Part shown: positions 1 through 7,303 of the stretch, piece by piece
How positions within the stretch are numbered: the first letter of the stretch is position 1
How the letters are laid out: each line of letters begins with the position of its first letter
Origin: JBCDIQ01 sp039024295
GTDB taxonomy: Bacteria; Bacteroidota; Bacteroidia; J057
Direction: 5' to 3'
DNA length: 12,304 nucleotides
NCBI GenBank assembly: GCA_039024295.1
Contig: JBCDIQ010000157.1
Span: forward strand, 1-12,304
The notes under the pieces: generated by a model
Database searches by the model: none
The model's input: only the letters and a program-made list of their open reading frames with translations
What the model was told of the DNA's origin: nothing
Made by a program: the position numbers and the translations under genes

Positions 1-536
1 ATAGCACCATATGCCTCCGCGTCAGCAGCTTGTGTGGCGTACACCAATAATTGCAACTCCTGGGTAAATTCTCTCAGCGAAAATACTCCTACGTAAGAGT
101 AGGAGACCACCACAGCAGAAGCTGCTGATACATCTGAGACAAAACTCACCGATGGCCCAGCCAGGTCCACGGTAAAATCCTGATTAGGAAATAAAAGCTG
201 CGTTCGCTCATTTACCGTCCCCTGGTCAAATACCAGCGTACAAGTGACTGTATCTTCCAGTGGCTGCTGGGCAAGTGCGTAAGGCCCTGCGGGTGCACCT
301 CCATTGATAGCGATTTCCTCTTTGAGGCTTCTTGGCCGGGGTTCAGACGAACCGCCTAATCTTGCTTGCTGTTCCATTTGAAAAGATCCCGGCGACATCA
401 CCAAAAGTGGGACTGAGCTGATAATCGGAACTCCTTGGGGCCCTCCTACAATTCTGCTCATAGGTGAACTGAGCAAGCCGGTAAATCCGGTTCGCATAAG
501 TTCTACAGACTGGTTGATGAATCTTCTGATGAGCAT
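1..536 (-). CDS. Unrecognised structural-looking protein, 3'-partial
   Basis: The frame is open from ATG at 536 to the window edge, giving 178 residues without a stop; the C-terminus lies outside. It begins MLIRRFINQSVELMRTGFTG, followed by a glycine/proline/serine-rich stretch (IVGGPQGVPIISSVPLLVMSPG) and a polar linker (RLGGSSEPRPRSLKEE). From about residue 80 it is beta-rich: PYALAQQPLEDTVTCTLVFD, RTQLLFPNQDFTVDLAGP, and SAVVVSYSYVGVFS, then a helix (LREFTQELQLLVYAT). I cannot assign a family. The strand-rich layout and place after the fibre genes suggest another particle component, not an enzyme. The leader before the ATG is the heptamer-array spacer at 537-668. ATG choice is plausible but not proven; a second ATG lies 13 codons in. 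Confidence 0.65.
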   Translation of the reverse strand, partial: MLIRRFINQSVELMRTGFTGLLSSPMSRIVGGPQGVPIISSVPLLVMSPGSFQMEQQARLGGSSEPRPRSLKEEIAINGGAPAGPYALAQQPLEDTVTCTLVFDQGTVNERTQLLFPNQDFTVDLAGPSVSFVSDVSAASAVVVSYSYVGVFSLREFTQELQLLVYATQAADAEAYGA

Positions 537-668
537 GAGGGGGGAAAGTATTAGGTGTTGGCCATTAGGTATAAGTTAAAGTTATCAGTACTCAGTTATC
601 GGTTTTCAGTTCTTTGCATCAAATGCACAACACTGAAAACTGTAAACAGTCAACCGAAAACCTCAACG
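537..668. repeat. Spacer of inverted degenerate 7-base arrays with a central hairpin
   Basis: The 132-base gap between the coiled-coil gene and the last gene is mostly a period-7 sequence. On the + strand, units such as TATTAGG (549-555), CATTAGG (563-569), TTATCAG (582-588), TTATCGG (596-602) and TTTTCAG (603-609) form the left side. CTGAAAA (633-639), CTGTAAA (640-646) and CCGAAAA (654-660) form the right side, in the opposite sense. GTTTTCAGT (602-610) pairs with ACTGAAAAC (632-640), with TGCAT (615-619) and ATGCA (623-627) nested inside and a CAA loop. The stem would form in RNA from either strand. No promoter motif could be recognised. Confidence 0.8.
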
Positions 669-860
669 TCAAGAATTTACTGCGGCACCATTTTCCTGCC
701 GATGGCCAAGCTCTTCTTCCAGCACTTGGATGGCCCCGCTGATGCGAAGCATCGTCTGGTTCAGGTTATTGGCTTCGGCCTCTAATTCTGCAAGGCGTTT
801 TTGGCCTACTTCAAATTCTTCTTTAAGCTCTTTAAGCCGTTTTTCGAGTTGTTCTTTCAT
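669..860 (-). CDS. Short coiled-coil protein (63 residues)
   Basis: The product is almost wholly a charged coiled coil: hydrophobic residues recur at a/d spacing from LEKRLKELKEEFE through LAELEAEANNLNQTMLRI to IQVLEEELG, ending in a short polar tail. There is no signal peptide or membrane segment. It starts with ATG at 860, 30 bases after the preceding gene, and is followed by the hairpin spacer. A small trimeric or dimeric coiled coil next to fibre genes suggests an assembly chaperone or linker, but the sequence alone gives no more. The strand and frame agree with the operon, and coding looks real because the helix pattern runs the full length. Confidence 0.65.
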   Translation of the reverse strand: MKEQLEKRLKELKEEFEVGQKRLAELEAEANNLNQTMLRISGAIQVLEEELGHRQENGAAVNS

Positions 861-890
861 GGTAAAGGGTTCTTTTGCTTTTCAAGGAAA

Positions 891-1271
891 TTACTTCATC
901 TCCTTCATTTGATCAATGACTTCCAACATTTCCTTCTTGGTCATATCATCCGAAATGACCACGCCTACATCTTTTAAAAAGCTCGCCACCTCGGATTTCT
1001 TAGCTGAATTATCGGGAACTATGTCCATCACCTCCTCTGTCAGTGGAAATAATCGGAGATCTTGGGAAGAATTATTATCCTCCAAGACCAATACATTACC
1101 CTTGGGATCTATATCAAAATCTGAAGGAACTTCCTCTCCATCGTATTTGCCAAACTCCATAAGTGACGGATCAAAATCGGGAAAAATATCTTTGGCTTTA
1201 AGGTTTTCGGATACCGGGCGCATATCTACATGCACCACTTCTTCTGTTTGTTTGGATCGGATGATATACAT
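891..1271 (-). CDS. Small acidic fibre-adjacent protein, possible HeH-like C-terminus
   Basis: I do not recognise a named family. The 126-residue product is acidic. Residues 1-70 contain IIRSKQTEEVVHVD, DFDPSLMEFGKYDGEE and FDIDPKGNVLVLED, a short strand-rich layout like small proteins encoded beside fibres in phages of Bacteroidota. The last 35 residues (KKSEVASFLKDVGVV..DMTKKEMLEVIDQM) form two helices around a loop, as in SAP/HeH/LEM-type folds often found on small phage structural proteins. The gene follows the fibre after a heptamer-array spacer and precedes the coiled-coil gene by 19 codons of gap or less (30 bases). It may be a fibre chaperone or a virion part; no residue points to catalysis. 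Confidence 0.7.
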   Translation of the reverse strand: MYIIRSKQTEEVVHVDMRPVSENLKAKDIFPDFDPSLMEFGKYDGEEVPSDFDIDPKGNVLVLEDNNSSQDLRLFPLTEEVMDIVPDNSAKKSEVASFLKDVGVVISDDMTKKEMLEVIDQMKEMK

Positions 1272-1332
1272 AGTGGGGAGGGGTTTTAGGGATTAGGTCT
1301 GAGCTTTTAGGTGATAGGTTTTTAATAGATAC
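1272..1332. repeat. Spacer with 7-base array
   Basis: Between the fibre gene and the acidic small gene, 1284-1325 reads as six consecutive 7-base units: TTTTAGG, GATTAGG, a diverged unit at 1298-1304, TTTTAGG (1305-1311), TGATAGG (1312-1318) and TTTTTAA. All units share one orientation; no inverted partner is seen. The 14 bases TTAGGTGATAGGTT at 1307-1320 recur as an exact reverse complement at 7330-7343. The remainder of the spacer is A/T-rich next to the fibre stop. No terminator is visible. Confidence 0.75.
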
Positions 1333-2544
1333 TTACTTTTGAACGATAGCAAGCAGTTGCTCTTGAAGGGCCTGAATCTGCTTTTGCTGCTCTTTGATGG
1401 CCTCGACGAGCATCGGGGTAATGGCACTGTAATTCATACCTGAGGTGTACACACCATCTGGCTCATAAGCCACAATCTCAGGGATGTAATCCCCAACTTC
1501 TTCGGCAATAAAACCAAGATCATGGGCACCATCCTTTTTCCAATTAAAATATACTCCTCTGATGCTAAGAATTTTGTCCAGAGCACCCTCAATTTGACGG
1601 ATATTATCTTTGAACCGGATGGAACTTCCCTGACCGTATCTTCTAGCGGAGTTTGTATGGACAGAATAGAAAGAATAGCCAGTGCCATCATTTTGTCCCC
1701 TAACACACGTAATGGCACTACTTGTCCGGCCGTGAATCCGTTCAACCAAGGAGGTCGAGCTAGGATTAACATAACGAGTAGTATTATTCACATCAACAAG
1801 TCGTGAAGCCCGAATGTCGTTATTGGTATTGATGATCCCATTAACATCTAACGTATACTGAGGACTAGTGGTCAAAATACCTACTCGCCCAGTATGGGTA
1901 TTTGACCTTGCGATGGTCATAAGGGTTCCACTAGACGAATTTGCCCCGTTACCACTTCGATCGCGGTTGGTAATGGAAAACCGGATACTACTACTAGTCC
2001 CTGCATTTGCATAAGAGAAACCCGTAAAAGCGTTGTTGACCCCTATTCTCAGGCGATCATCATCCAGGTTATTCCCCCTACCAACAGAGAAATAGCTAAA
2101 GTTGGACACCACATTGAAATGTGCCCCGCCACCTGTTCCAAATCTACCATTAAAGTGGAAGGTCGAGACCGGATCAGTGGTATTGATCCCTACATTGCCT
2201 CCCGGCTGTATGAACAGCCTCCCATCTGCTACCCCCGTTTCGGCAAAGTTCAGTCCAGGACGGGTTCCGAGCACATTCATATTTACATGCCAAACGGTAG
2301 ATCCTGCGGCATTCTTCAAGCTTAGCACGCTTAAATCGGTACCCGCTCCCTGAATGGTAAGGGGGCGATCTGGAGCTGCGCCGCCCACACTTAGGCGGGC
2401 ATTTACCCTCAGGTCACCGGTAAAGGTATCTCCTGCGAGGTTTGCTTTTTCATTGTCCAGGCGAACGATTTCGTTCATGGCGTCATTCCAATCTGCTGAT
2501 CGGATAATGTCGCCGGAGGTTTTGGTATCTGGGGTGAAGGGCAT
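1333..2544 (-). CDS. Tail fibre/spike protein with C-terminal peptidase S74 chaperone
   Basis: This 403-residue protein looks like a host- or target-binding fibre. After a 45-residue N-terminal attachment region it carries repetitive beta-rich sequence, including FIQPGGNVGINTTDP at 111-125 and GRVGILTTSPQYTLDVNG at 219-236, the 'GNVGIGTTSP..LDVNG' repeats common in Bacteroidota surface and tail proteins. Residues 305-403 form a peptidase S74 (intramolecular chaperone) domain: SSIRFKDNIRQIEGALDKIL, a LGFIAEEV strand at 343-350, and a C-terminal coiled coil (ITPMLVEAIKEQQKQIQALQ). In the family, Ser of 'SDxRxK' and its Lys self-cleave the trimer; here Ser307 and Lys312 fit, with Ser308 in place of Asp. 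The fibre should thus be trimeric and lose about 97 residues (inferred). Confidence 0.87.
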   Translation of the reverse strand: MPFTPDTKTSGDIIRSADWNDAMNEIVRLDNEKANLAGDTFTGDLRVNARLSVGGAAPDRPLTIQGAGTDLSVLSLKNAAGSTVWHVNMNVLGTRPGLNFAETGVADGRLFIQPGGNVGINTTDPVSTFHFNGRFGTGGGAHFNVVSNFSYFSVGRGNNLDDDRLRIGVNNAFTGFSYANAGTSSSIRFSITNRDRSGNGANSSSGTLMTIARSNTHTGRVGILTTSPQYTLDVNGIINTNNDIRASRLVDVNNTTRYVNPSSTSLVERIHGRTSSAITCVRGQNDGTGYSFYSVHTNSARRYGQGSSIRFKDNIRQIEGALDKILSIRGVYFNWKKDGAHDLGFIAEEVGDYIPEIVAYEPDGVYTSGMNYSAITPMLVEAIKEQQKQIQALQEQLLAIVQK

Positions 2545-2696
2545 ATTGTTAGGTTTTAGGGATGAGGTGAAAGGTATTAGCTATAAGGTTATCGGTTGCC
2601 AGTTCTCGGTTATCAGTATAAGAACTATGTTCTATCAACTGTAAGCCGAACACTGTTGAGCGAAGCGAAATCCCGGAAAACGGGAAAAACTGTGAA
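2545..2696. repeat. Spacer with long 7-base array and short hairpin
   Basis: From 2554 to 2616 nine 7-base units follow without a break, for example TTTTAGG (2554-2560), TATAAGG (2582-2588), TTATCGG (2589-2595), TTCTCGG (2603-2609) and TTATCAG (2610-2616). Opposite-sense units appear later: CTGTAAG (2639-2645), CCGAACA (2646-2652), and CTGTGAA (2690-2696) directly against the TAG stop of the 2697 gene. Between them, GCGAAGCGAAA is followed by a short stem, TCCCG (2671-2675) with CGGGA (2681-2685). The stem is not followed by a T-run on the minus strand, so I do not call it a terminator. Confidence 0.8.
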
Positions 2697-3164
2697 CTAA
2701 AAAAGAATTTCCCATACAAAGGTGAGCCTGAAGTCGGTTGTTTTTTGGACGGAAGGGAACACGACCCTATTGTACATGACCCCAGCAGTTGCATCATTGA
2801 AGAGTCCAGCCTCCGTAAGGTTGCCATTGCCTTCGTTGAAATCAAGTTCTGCTGTTAGCCGAACCCGTATTTTATTATCTGTGGTGACAGTAAGGTCTAT
2901 CGTTGGGTCTACTGGATTGATGGCCTTGCGAAATAGCTCGGTGCCGAGTGCAGTATCTCCAGGTGCAACAGCCGTATTACCTGTACCGATGGCCAGATGG
3001 GAAACAGGGGTAATGGTTTCATTGATGAATAATTTTGCCACGAGGTCACGACCTGACTGCACAATGCTGTTTTTTGCACGAACTTCGCGGGCCAGATCGT
3101 CTTTTTGATCGTGAAGTTGCAGGAAAATATGGCCCTGCATGTCGAGTTGTTCTTTTATGTTCAT
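2697..3164 (-). CDS. Small tail/fibre-network protein with GTGNTAVAPGDTALG core
   Basis: This 155-residue protein starts with a helical segment of about 35 residues. It then shows IGTGNTAVAPGDTALGTELFR at about 59-79, quoted by its GTG..A...DTALG marks. This resembles a fold seen in many phage tail and fibre-proximal proteins, which usually continue with a strand-rich domain and an 'E.GLF......M.nR..F....K....l...W.i.F' end. Here that end is EAGLFNDATAG followed by MYNRVVF and FVWEILF at the C-terminus. I infer a fibre-attachment or fibre-cap role. It overlaps the gpI-like gene by one base (TAATG), implying linked translation. The TAG stop lies inside an 11-base sequence shared with the gp25 end. 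Confidence 0.68.
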   Translation of the reverse strand: MNIKEQLDMQGHIFLQLHDQKDDLAREVRAKNSIVQSGRDLVAKLFINETITPVSHLAIGTGNTAVAPGDTALGTELFRKAINPVDPTIDLTVTTDNKIRVRLTAELDFNEGNGNLTEAGLFNDATAGVMYNRVVFPSVQKTTDFRLTFVWEILF

Positions 3165-4675
3165 TATCCAAAGGTGTTTAGGGAGTCAAAACTGGTGTAA
3201 TCAAATACCCCTGAGAGGGTGAGACTGTCTGACAATTCATGTTCAAGGCCTCCGCTGTAAGGTTCGGCCAAGCTGTCGATATCGAAGTTGACCTCTTCCA
3301 TTTCCTGGTCTTCTTCAAGGGGATAGGTAAGGTTGAGGGAAATCTCGAGTCCTTGGTCTTCCGTGAAGTACTTCTCGTAGGCAATCTCGGACAGCACCCC
3401 CGCAGCCTTCACTTTATCGACGATATATTTAATCTGATTTCGAGGATTTTCGGGCAGGTCATCGAACTTATCCGTAAAGCCAGGAATGTCCCAGGGGATT
3501 CGCACCCGAAAAGAGCCGGGATTGAGCTCCAGGATTCGGACTTGCATATCCACTACTGGGTCAGATGACCCAAAAACTGCTGTATCGAAAACGCTTTGCG
3601 GATCATCAAAACGTCCTATCTCAGCAATACTTTGCTGGTCAAACAGGGAGAAGTCAAATCTGGACTGGTCGTAAATTCCTTGGGAAAGGCCCAGGTTTGC
3701 TTCTAACCGAAGCGATGTCGGGCCTGGTTCCAAGATAAGTTGTCCAACCAGTGGAACAGACAGTCCTTGTAACAACGCAGTGCCATCACTGAAAAAGGAC
3801 AAGGCTTCATCTTGTACCAATTGGCCTTCGTAGCGGACGAAGGTTCCATTCGAGAGGTTGCGGATCGTGGGATTAATCAGCGGGTTCACCAGGCCAGAAA
3901 TCGTTTCAATTCGAACTTCAGGAATGACGCCAATGGCATTGGGGTTGTACACTGCTAATACTTCATAGGGGGCCATGCTTTGAGCGGCAGCCACTACAAG
4001 CTCTGGCAAATATTCTTCTATCCGAATAAGGTTTCGGGCAGCTACTGTTTCTGGACTATCTCCTACAATGCCCAGGTTTGCCGCAACAATGGAAATGATG
4101 CCTTCTTTGGTAGAGGCCCCATTTTTTAAAACTTGAATGAGGCCCATGATGCGTTCCCGGTACAATACATCTGGATCGGCCAGTAATGCCAGGCGATTCA
4201 TCACGTCCTCTAGATCGGTAGCTCCTGCTTCCAGGTCGAGCACTAAACTTTGCAAGCGGCTTTGGTAGGGATTATTGGGCTGCTGAGTCACTGCTCCCAG
4301 GAATGCCACTGCTTGAGCTTTTGAGGCATACTGGCGTTTTTTGATCCCGGCAATCAGCGTTTTAATTTGTGCTTGATACGCATCATCATCTACTGAGGGC
4401 CTTCCCACCTGCTTGAGCAATGAGGTTCCCCCGAGGTTTTCCAGGTAAAGGGAAAAAATCTTGTCCAAATCTCCTTTCTGGCCCGTGTCAAATCCCTTAG
4501 AGTTGAGGTTATCTGCCGTCTGCACCCAATGGCTTTGCATCACCCGAATAGCATCCGCTTCGGCCTGATCAAGCATTTCCCCAAATACCTGCATGAAGCG
4601 ATAAAAGACGTTTTCCCGATCATTAGACCGGTAGAAAGAAGGAAAACGACTGATAAGGCTGTTGGTACGACTCAC
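3164..4675 (-). CDS. gpI-like baseplate/tail protein with repeated FDxxxF motifs
   Basis: The N-terminal part (FPSFYRSNDRENVFYRFMQVFGEMLDQAEADAIRVM, starting at residue 11, shown by its FPSFYR and MLDQAE marks) resembles P2 gpI / tail protein I, which links the J ring to the fibres. Position directly after gpJ fits that role. At 503 residues it is far longer than P2 gpI. Residues 100-230 are mostly helical. From 240 on it is strand-rich, with three copies of an F-D-x-x-x-F motif: RFDFSLFD at 339-346, VFDTAVFG at 362-369 and VFDYTSFD at 490-497, the last almost at the C-terminus. Similar FD repeats occur in other phage tail proteins and may bind fibres (inference). Its TAA stop overlaps the next ATG (TAATG), so the two are probably coupled. 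Confidence 0.7.
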   Translation of the reverse strand: MSRTNSLISRFPSFYRSNDRENVFYRFMQVFGEMLDQAEADAIRVMQSHWVQTADNLNSKGFDTGQKGDLDKIFSLYLENLGGTSLLKQVGRPSVDDDAYQAQIKTLIAGIKKRQYASKAQAVAFLGAVTQQPNNPYQSRLQSLVLDLEAGATDLEDVMNRLALLADPDVLYRERIMGLIQVLKNGASTKEGIISIVAANLGIVGDSPETVAARNLIRIEEYLPELVVAAAQSMAPYEVLAVYNPNAIGVIPEVRIETISGLVNPLINPTIRNLSNGTFVRYEGQLVQDEALSFFSDGTALLQGLSVPLVGQLILEPGPTSLRLEANLGLSQGIYDQSRFDFSLFDQQSIAEIGRFDDPQSVFDTAVFGSSDPVVDMQVRILELNPGSFRVRIPWDIPGFTDKFDDLPENPRNQIKYIVDKVKAAGVLSEIAYEKYFTEDQGLEISLNLTYPLEEDQEMEEVNFDIDSLAEPYSGGLEHELSDSLTLSGVFDYTSFDSLNTFG

Positions 4676-4687
4676 TAGGACATGCGG

Positions 4688-6742
4688 TTAAAAGGTGAAG
4701 TTCAGGGTGGCTAATCTTGCTTTTTCAAAGGGTTCGACAGCTATGGTAGTAGCAGAGACCCTTCCTGCTTGAACTGTGGCACCAATGGCGGCCTCAAAAT
4801 CATTTTCATCTATTTCCACCGCCAACACCCGGTCTACCCCTGCAGCGATTTCTATCAGGGAGGTAAATTCTACATCTGCTTCTTGGGGTAAGGCATCTAA
4901 GTACTCAGAAACCCCAGTCCGAATCGCATCAAACAACGCATTTCGCTCATCATTGGTGATGCTGGGGGGCAAGGTTAATTGCAAAACACCAGAAATATCT
5001 AGTACGCTGTGGTAGGCAAATACATTCCCCAAAACAGGCTGCTCCACAAAGCTGGTTTGGACGATGTTTACGCCGCTATCCACACCGAGTAAAGGCCTTT
5101 CGCACCAGGCAGTTGCTTCCATTTTGAAAGAAGCAGCATCTAATGTCAAGGCCAACGGCGGATCATTGATGATCGCTTCGATCTCATCTTGTCTCACTGC
5201 AGCTCCAAGGGATAATCCATTAAAGTAAGCCGTAAAATTAGTGATGAGCGTTTCTAGTGTAATCACATCAAGCCCAGTGGCCTGAAATTCCAGATCTACC
5301 ACCAGTTCTTTGTCCTCGGAGGCAACACAAACAAAGCTGTCTTCCAGGTCAAATCGTTCAAATTCTTCCAGCTCAATGAGTTTGTCAGCAAAGCCATACT
5401 GGTTGACATATGTGATGCCATTCTTGGACTTGGTGGTTTCAATCTGGAAATCATCCAGGTTTTCCAGGCCGTCGAGTGAAAGCACCTCCTTGATGATTTG
5501 GGCGAAAAAGAATTTGTCTCCCATTTTCAGGTTGGCCATCAGGTTGAGGATGGTTTGGCGAACGGTTTCTTCAAATTCTGCCCGTTCTTCATCTGACAGA
5601 CTCAATACGGGGTTTAAGCTAATTCGGAAAATGGCCTCAGCTTCCACCTGCTCTACCCCTTTGAGTATTACAAAGATTCCAGCCGCCCGCACCTCATCAA
5701 TTGCTGTCAGGATTCGATCATTTTCTTCGGGCTGGCTCAGATCAGGTCCATCTACGAACACTTCTATTACCCCAAATTGCTCCAAAATCAACGGTGCGGC
5801 GACGGAAGCCCCAAGGTCTGAGAGGCCAGCATCGCTGATGGTCCAGGTATATCCAGTAGTATCGGATACTTCTCCCAATTTCCCCTCCAACATCGCCACG
5901 ACCGGCACCTCAACCGAAGCATCTCCATCTGGCAGGATAACCGCTTCTCTGGTGACAAATGGCTTTTCTTCCATGGAAGGACCAACCCCCACGATTTCGG
6001 CACTTCGGGGAATGTTCACATCCCCAGCACCTGCATTTCGAGTAAACGTCATGAAACCGCGAGCAAAGTGAAAGTTCTCTTTGACCTTTACATCTTTCAC
6101 GCCAGGAAGGCTAATGAGCGCATTTTCAATGGAAAGGATGGTGGCTTTCCCAGAAGAGATCAGGGCGTTTTTTGCGCGTTCCCGCAAGGCATCATCTGAT
6201 TCTCGTCGTTTGCCCGTAAGTCGAATCGGATCCGAATTGTTCACATCTTTGATTCCAGGTACGGGTCGCGGCATCACCACCACAGTATTTGCTCCAGTAT
6301 CTTCATCTTCTCCCCTATTAACTGCCCGAACCTTGATGTCCATCAGGGTCTGGTCTTTGGGTAAAACTCGTTCTTCAATGGTCAGGTATACTTTCTTGGG
6401 CGAATCCGGGGTGTCTTCCGTTGCCACAAGGGTACCCAGCGGAATAGGGATATCTTCATTGCCAATATCCCGCTGAAACGTCACCAACCCCTCAGCGAAG
6501 TCCGGGAGGCCTCTTTTAATGCCTAAGATAGCCACTACATTGTCCAGTTGCTGCCCCTCAGCAGTATCGACAAATCCGGCCAGATACACCAGGTTCAGCT
6601 TCTCATATAATAATGCCAGTTCGTAACTGAAGGTCTCAAACATGGTACGCGCCACGCTCCCCACTTCAAAGTCGGTTACCACTGAGCTTCGCTGGCGCAT
6701 CTGCTCGTACAGCTCGTTGTATGTTTTAGGGGTGAAGGACAT
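4688..6742 (-). CDS. Baseplate J-type wedge protein (gpJ / Mu gp47 / gp6-like), enlarged
   Basis: This 684-residue protein is a baseplate_J family member, the wedge ring protein next to gp25. The N-terminus (YNELYEQMRQR..., GSVARTMFETFSYELALLYEKLN) and the helix RESDDALRERAKNALISSGKA at 180-200, followed by SLPGVKDVKVKENF at 211-224, are the family signature. It is about twice the size of P2 gpJ and longer than Mu gp47. The extra length comes from repeats: a TFxR...IP...LP beta-domain occurs at about 86-170 and again at 230-312. The C-terminal helix-plus-'I..L.G...L..F.I' module occurs three times, at about 381-436, 494-541 and 595-646. ATG at 6742 is preceded by an A/T-rich leader and the heptamer spacer. 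Twelve bases separate it from the next gene. Confidence 0.87.
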   Translation of the reverse strand: MSFTPKTYNELYEQMRQRSSVVTDFEVGSVARTMFETFSYELALLYEKLNLVYLAGFVDTAEGQQLDNVVAILGIKRGLPDFAEGLVTFQRDIGNEDIPIPLGTLVATEDTPDSPKKVYLTIEERVLPKDQTLMDIKVRAVNRGEDEDTGANTVVVMPRPVPGIKDVNNSDPIRLTGKRRESDDALRERAKNALISSGKATILSIENALISLPGVKDVKVKENFHFARGFMTFTRNAGAGDVNIPRSAEIVGVGPSMEEKPFVTREAVILPDGDASVEVPVVAMLEGKLGEVSDTTGYTWTISDAGLSDLGASVAAPLILEQFGVIEVFVDGPDLSQPEENDRILTAIDEVRAAGIFVILKGVEQVEAEAIFRISLNPVLSLSDEERAEFEETVRQTILNLMANLKMGDKFFFAQIIKEVLSLDGLENLDDFQIETTKSKNGITYVNQYGFADKLIELEEFERFDLEDSFVCVASEDKELVVDLEFQATGLDVITLETLITNFTAYFNGLSLGAAVRQDEIEAIINDPPLALTLDAASFKMEATAWCERPLLGVDSGVNIVQTSFVEQPVLGNVFAYHSVLDISGVLQLTLPPSITNDERNALFDAIRTGVSEYLDALPQEADVEFTSLIEIAAGVDRVLAVEIDENDFEAAIGATVQAGRVSATTIAVEPFEKARLATLNFTF

Positions 6743-6877
6743 TTTTTAATCAAGTTTTCAGTTGTCAGTGCTCGGTTGTCAGTTTTTTTTCTCTGGAAGA
6801 GTCCTTTTGATTAACAGTTTCTGCCTATTTCACCATCTCTTGGAACAAACTGGAAACTGAAAACCGTATACTGTGAA
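6743..6877. repeat. Spacer of inverted 7-base arrays between gp25 and gpJ genes
   Basis: Next to the gpJ start, four units run from 6755 to 6782: TTTTCAG, TTGTCAG, TGCTCGG and TTGTCAG, followed by a T-run. Next to the gp25 stop, four opposite-sense units run from 6850 to 6877: CTGGAAA, CTGAAAA, CCGTATA and CTGTGAA, ending flush at the TAG stop (CTA at 6878-6880 on the + strand). GTTTTCAGT (6754-6762) is the exact reverse complement of ACTGAAAAC (6856-6864), the same 9-base arm pair as in the 537-668 spacer. The 6790-6849 middle holds no repeat or promoter I can support. Confidence 0.8.
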
Positions 6878-7303
6878 CTAGCCAAGGTTTAGGGGTAGAA
6901 TGAAGGAAAACGGCTCAACATTTCCTTTGGGCTTTACGCCGATGGTTATCTGCATCGTGGTGCGGCCGTCGAGCCGTGCAGGTGGGGCAAATTGAACGAA
7001 AGTTACTTCCTCAATTCTTGCTTCCTGGGCTAGGGCCTCTCTGATATAGATTTCGGCGAGTCCTTGCAGCCTGACATTGTTCAACTCACCTACTAGCTCA
7101 TGCAAGCGAGAGCCATAATAGGGGTGTCCCAATCGGGCCAATTCTCCCCGCCGGGTAAATAAGCGGTTGATAATTGCCTGCGCCAGGTTTTCCCGTCCCT
7201 CAACGGTTTGCACATCTCCCCTGCCGGTTTTCCGCAGGTCCACATAGGACCGATCAGAAACCAGTTCATCAAAACTTCTTCTGGTGAGTTGAATGTCTTT
7301 CAT
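6878..7303 (-). CDS. Baseplate wedge protein, gp25 / gpW family
   Basis: This protein of 141 residues belongs to the T4 gp25 / P2 gpW family, which initiates and anchors the contractile sheath at the baseplate. The core is readable: VEGRENLAQAIINRLFTRRGEL (34-55, joined here by the usual helix), then PYYGSRLHELVGE at 61-73, matching the conserved 'G..nl.qai...L.T..Ge.....p.YGs.l' pattern. An EARIEEV segment at 94-100 sits where the family often has EPRI. I chose the ATG at 7303. A GTG at 7339 in frame would add 12 residues, but those bases lie in the intergenic heptamer array and encode nothing resembling the family. The TAG stop is part of an 11-base sequence shared with the end of the gene at 2697. 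Confidence 0.88.
   Translation of the reverse strand: MKDIQLTRRSFDELVSDRSYVDLRKTGRGDVQTVEGRENLAQAIINRLFTRRGELARLGHPYYGSRLHELVGELNNVRLQGLAEIYIREALAQEARIEEVTFVQFAPPARLDGRTTMQITIGVKPKGNVEPFSFILPLNLG

Noticed and set aside
549..667. CRISPR-like array
   Set aside because: Units are 7 bases, degenerate and contiguous; no 23-40 base repeats with unique spacers.
555..785. + strand 76-residue frame
   Set aside because: Covers the repeat spacer and the antisense of the coiled-coil gene; product shows no protein-like pattern.
2520..2544. Similar starts of fibre (MPFTPDT) and gpJ (MSFTPKT)
   Set aside because: Seven residues only; the sequences diverge at once, so chance or a translation-start preference is enough.
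2671..2685. Intrinsic terminator downstream of the 2697 gene
   Set aside because: Stem of five pairs with no following T-run on the minus strand.
2549..2845. Minus-strand 98-residue frame spanning the spacer and the end of the small tail gene
   Set aside because: Overlaps a real coding gene in another frame and reads through the repeat array; low-complexity product.
5310..6071. Long + strand open frame opposite the gpJ gene
   Set aside because: Serine/arginine-rich composition typical of an antisense shadow; the minus-strand gpJ frame has clear family signatures over the same bases.
6743..6877. Bacteroidota-type promoter (TTTG / TAnnTTTG) before gpJ
   Set aside because: A TTTG is present on the minus strand but no -7 box at suitable spacing.
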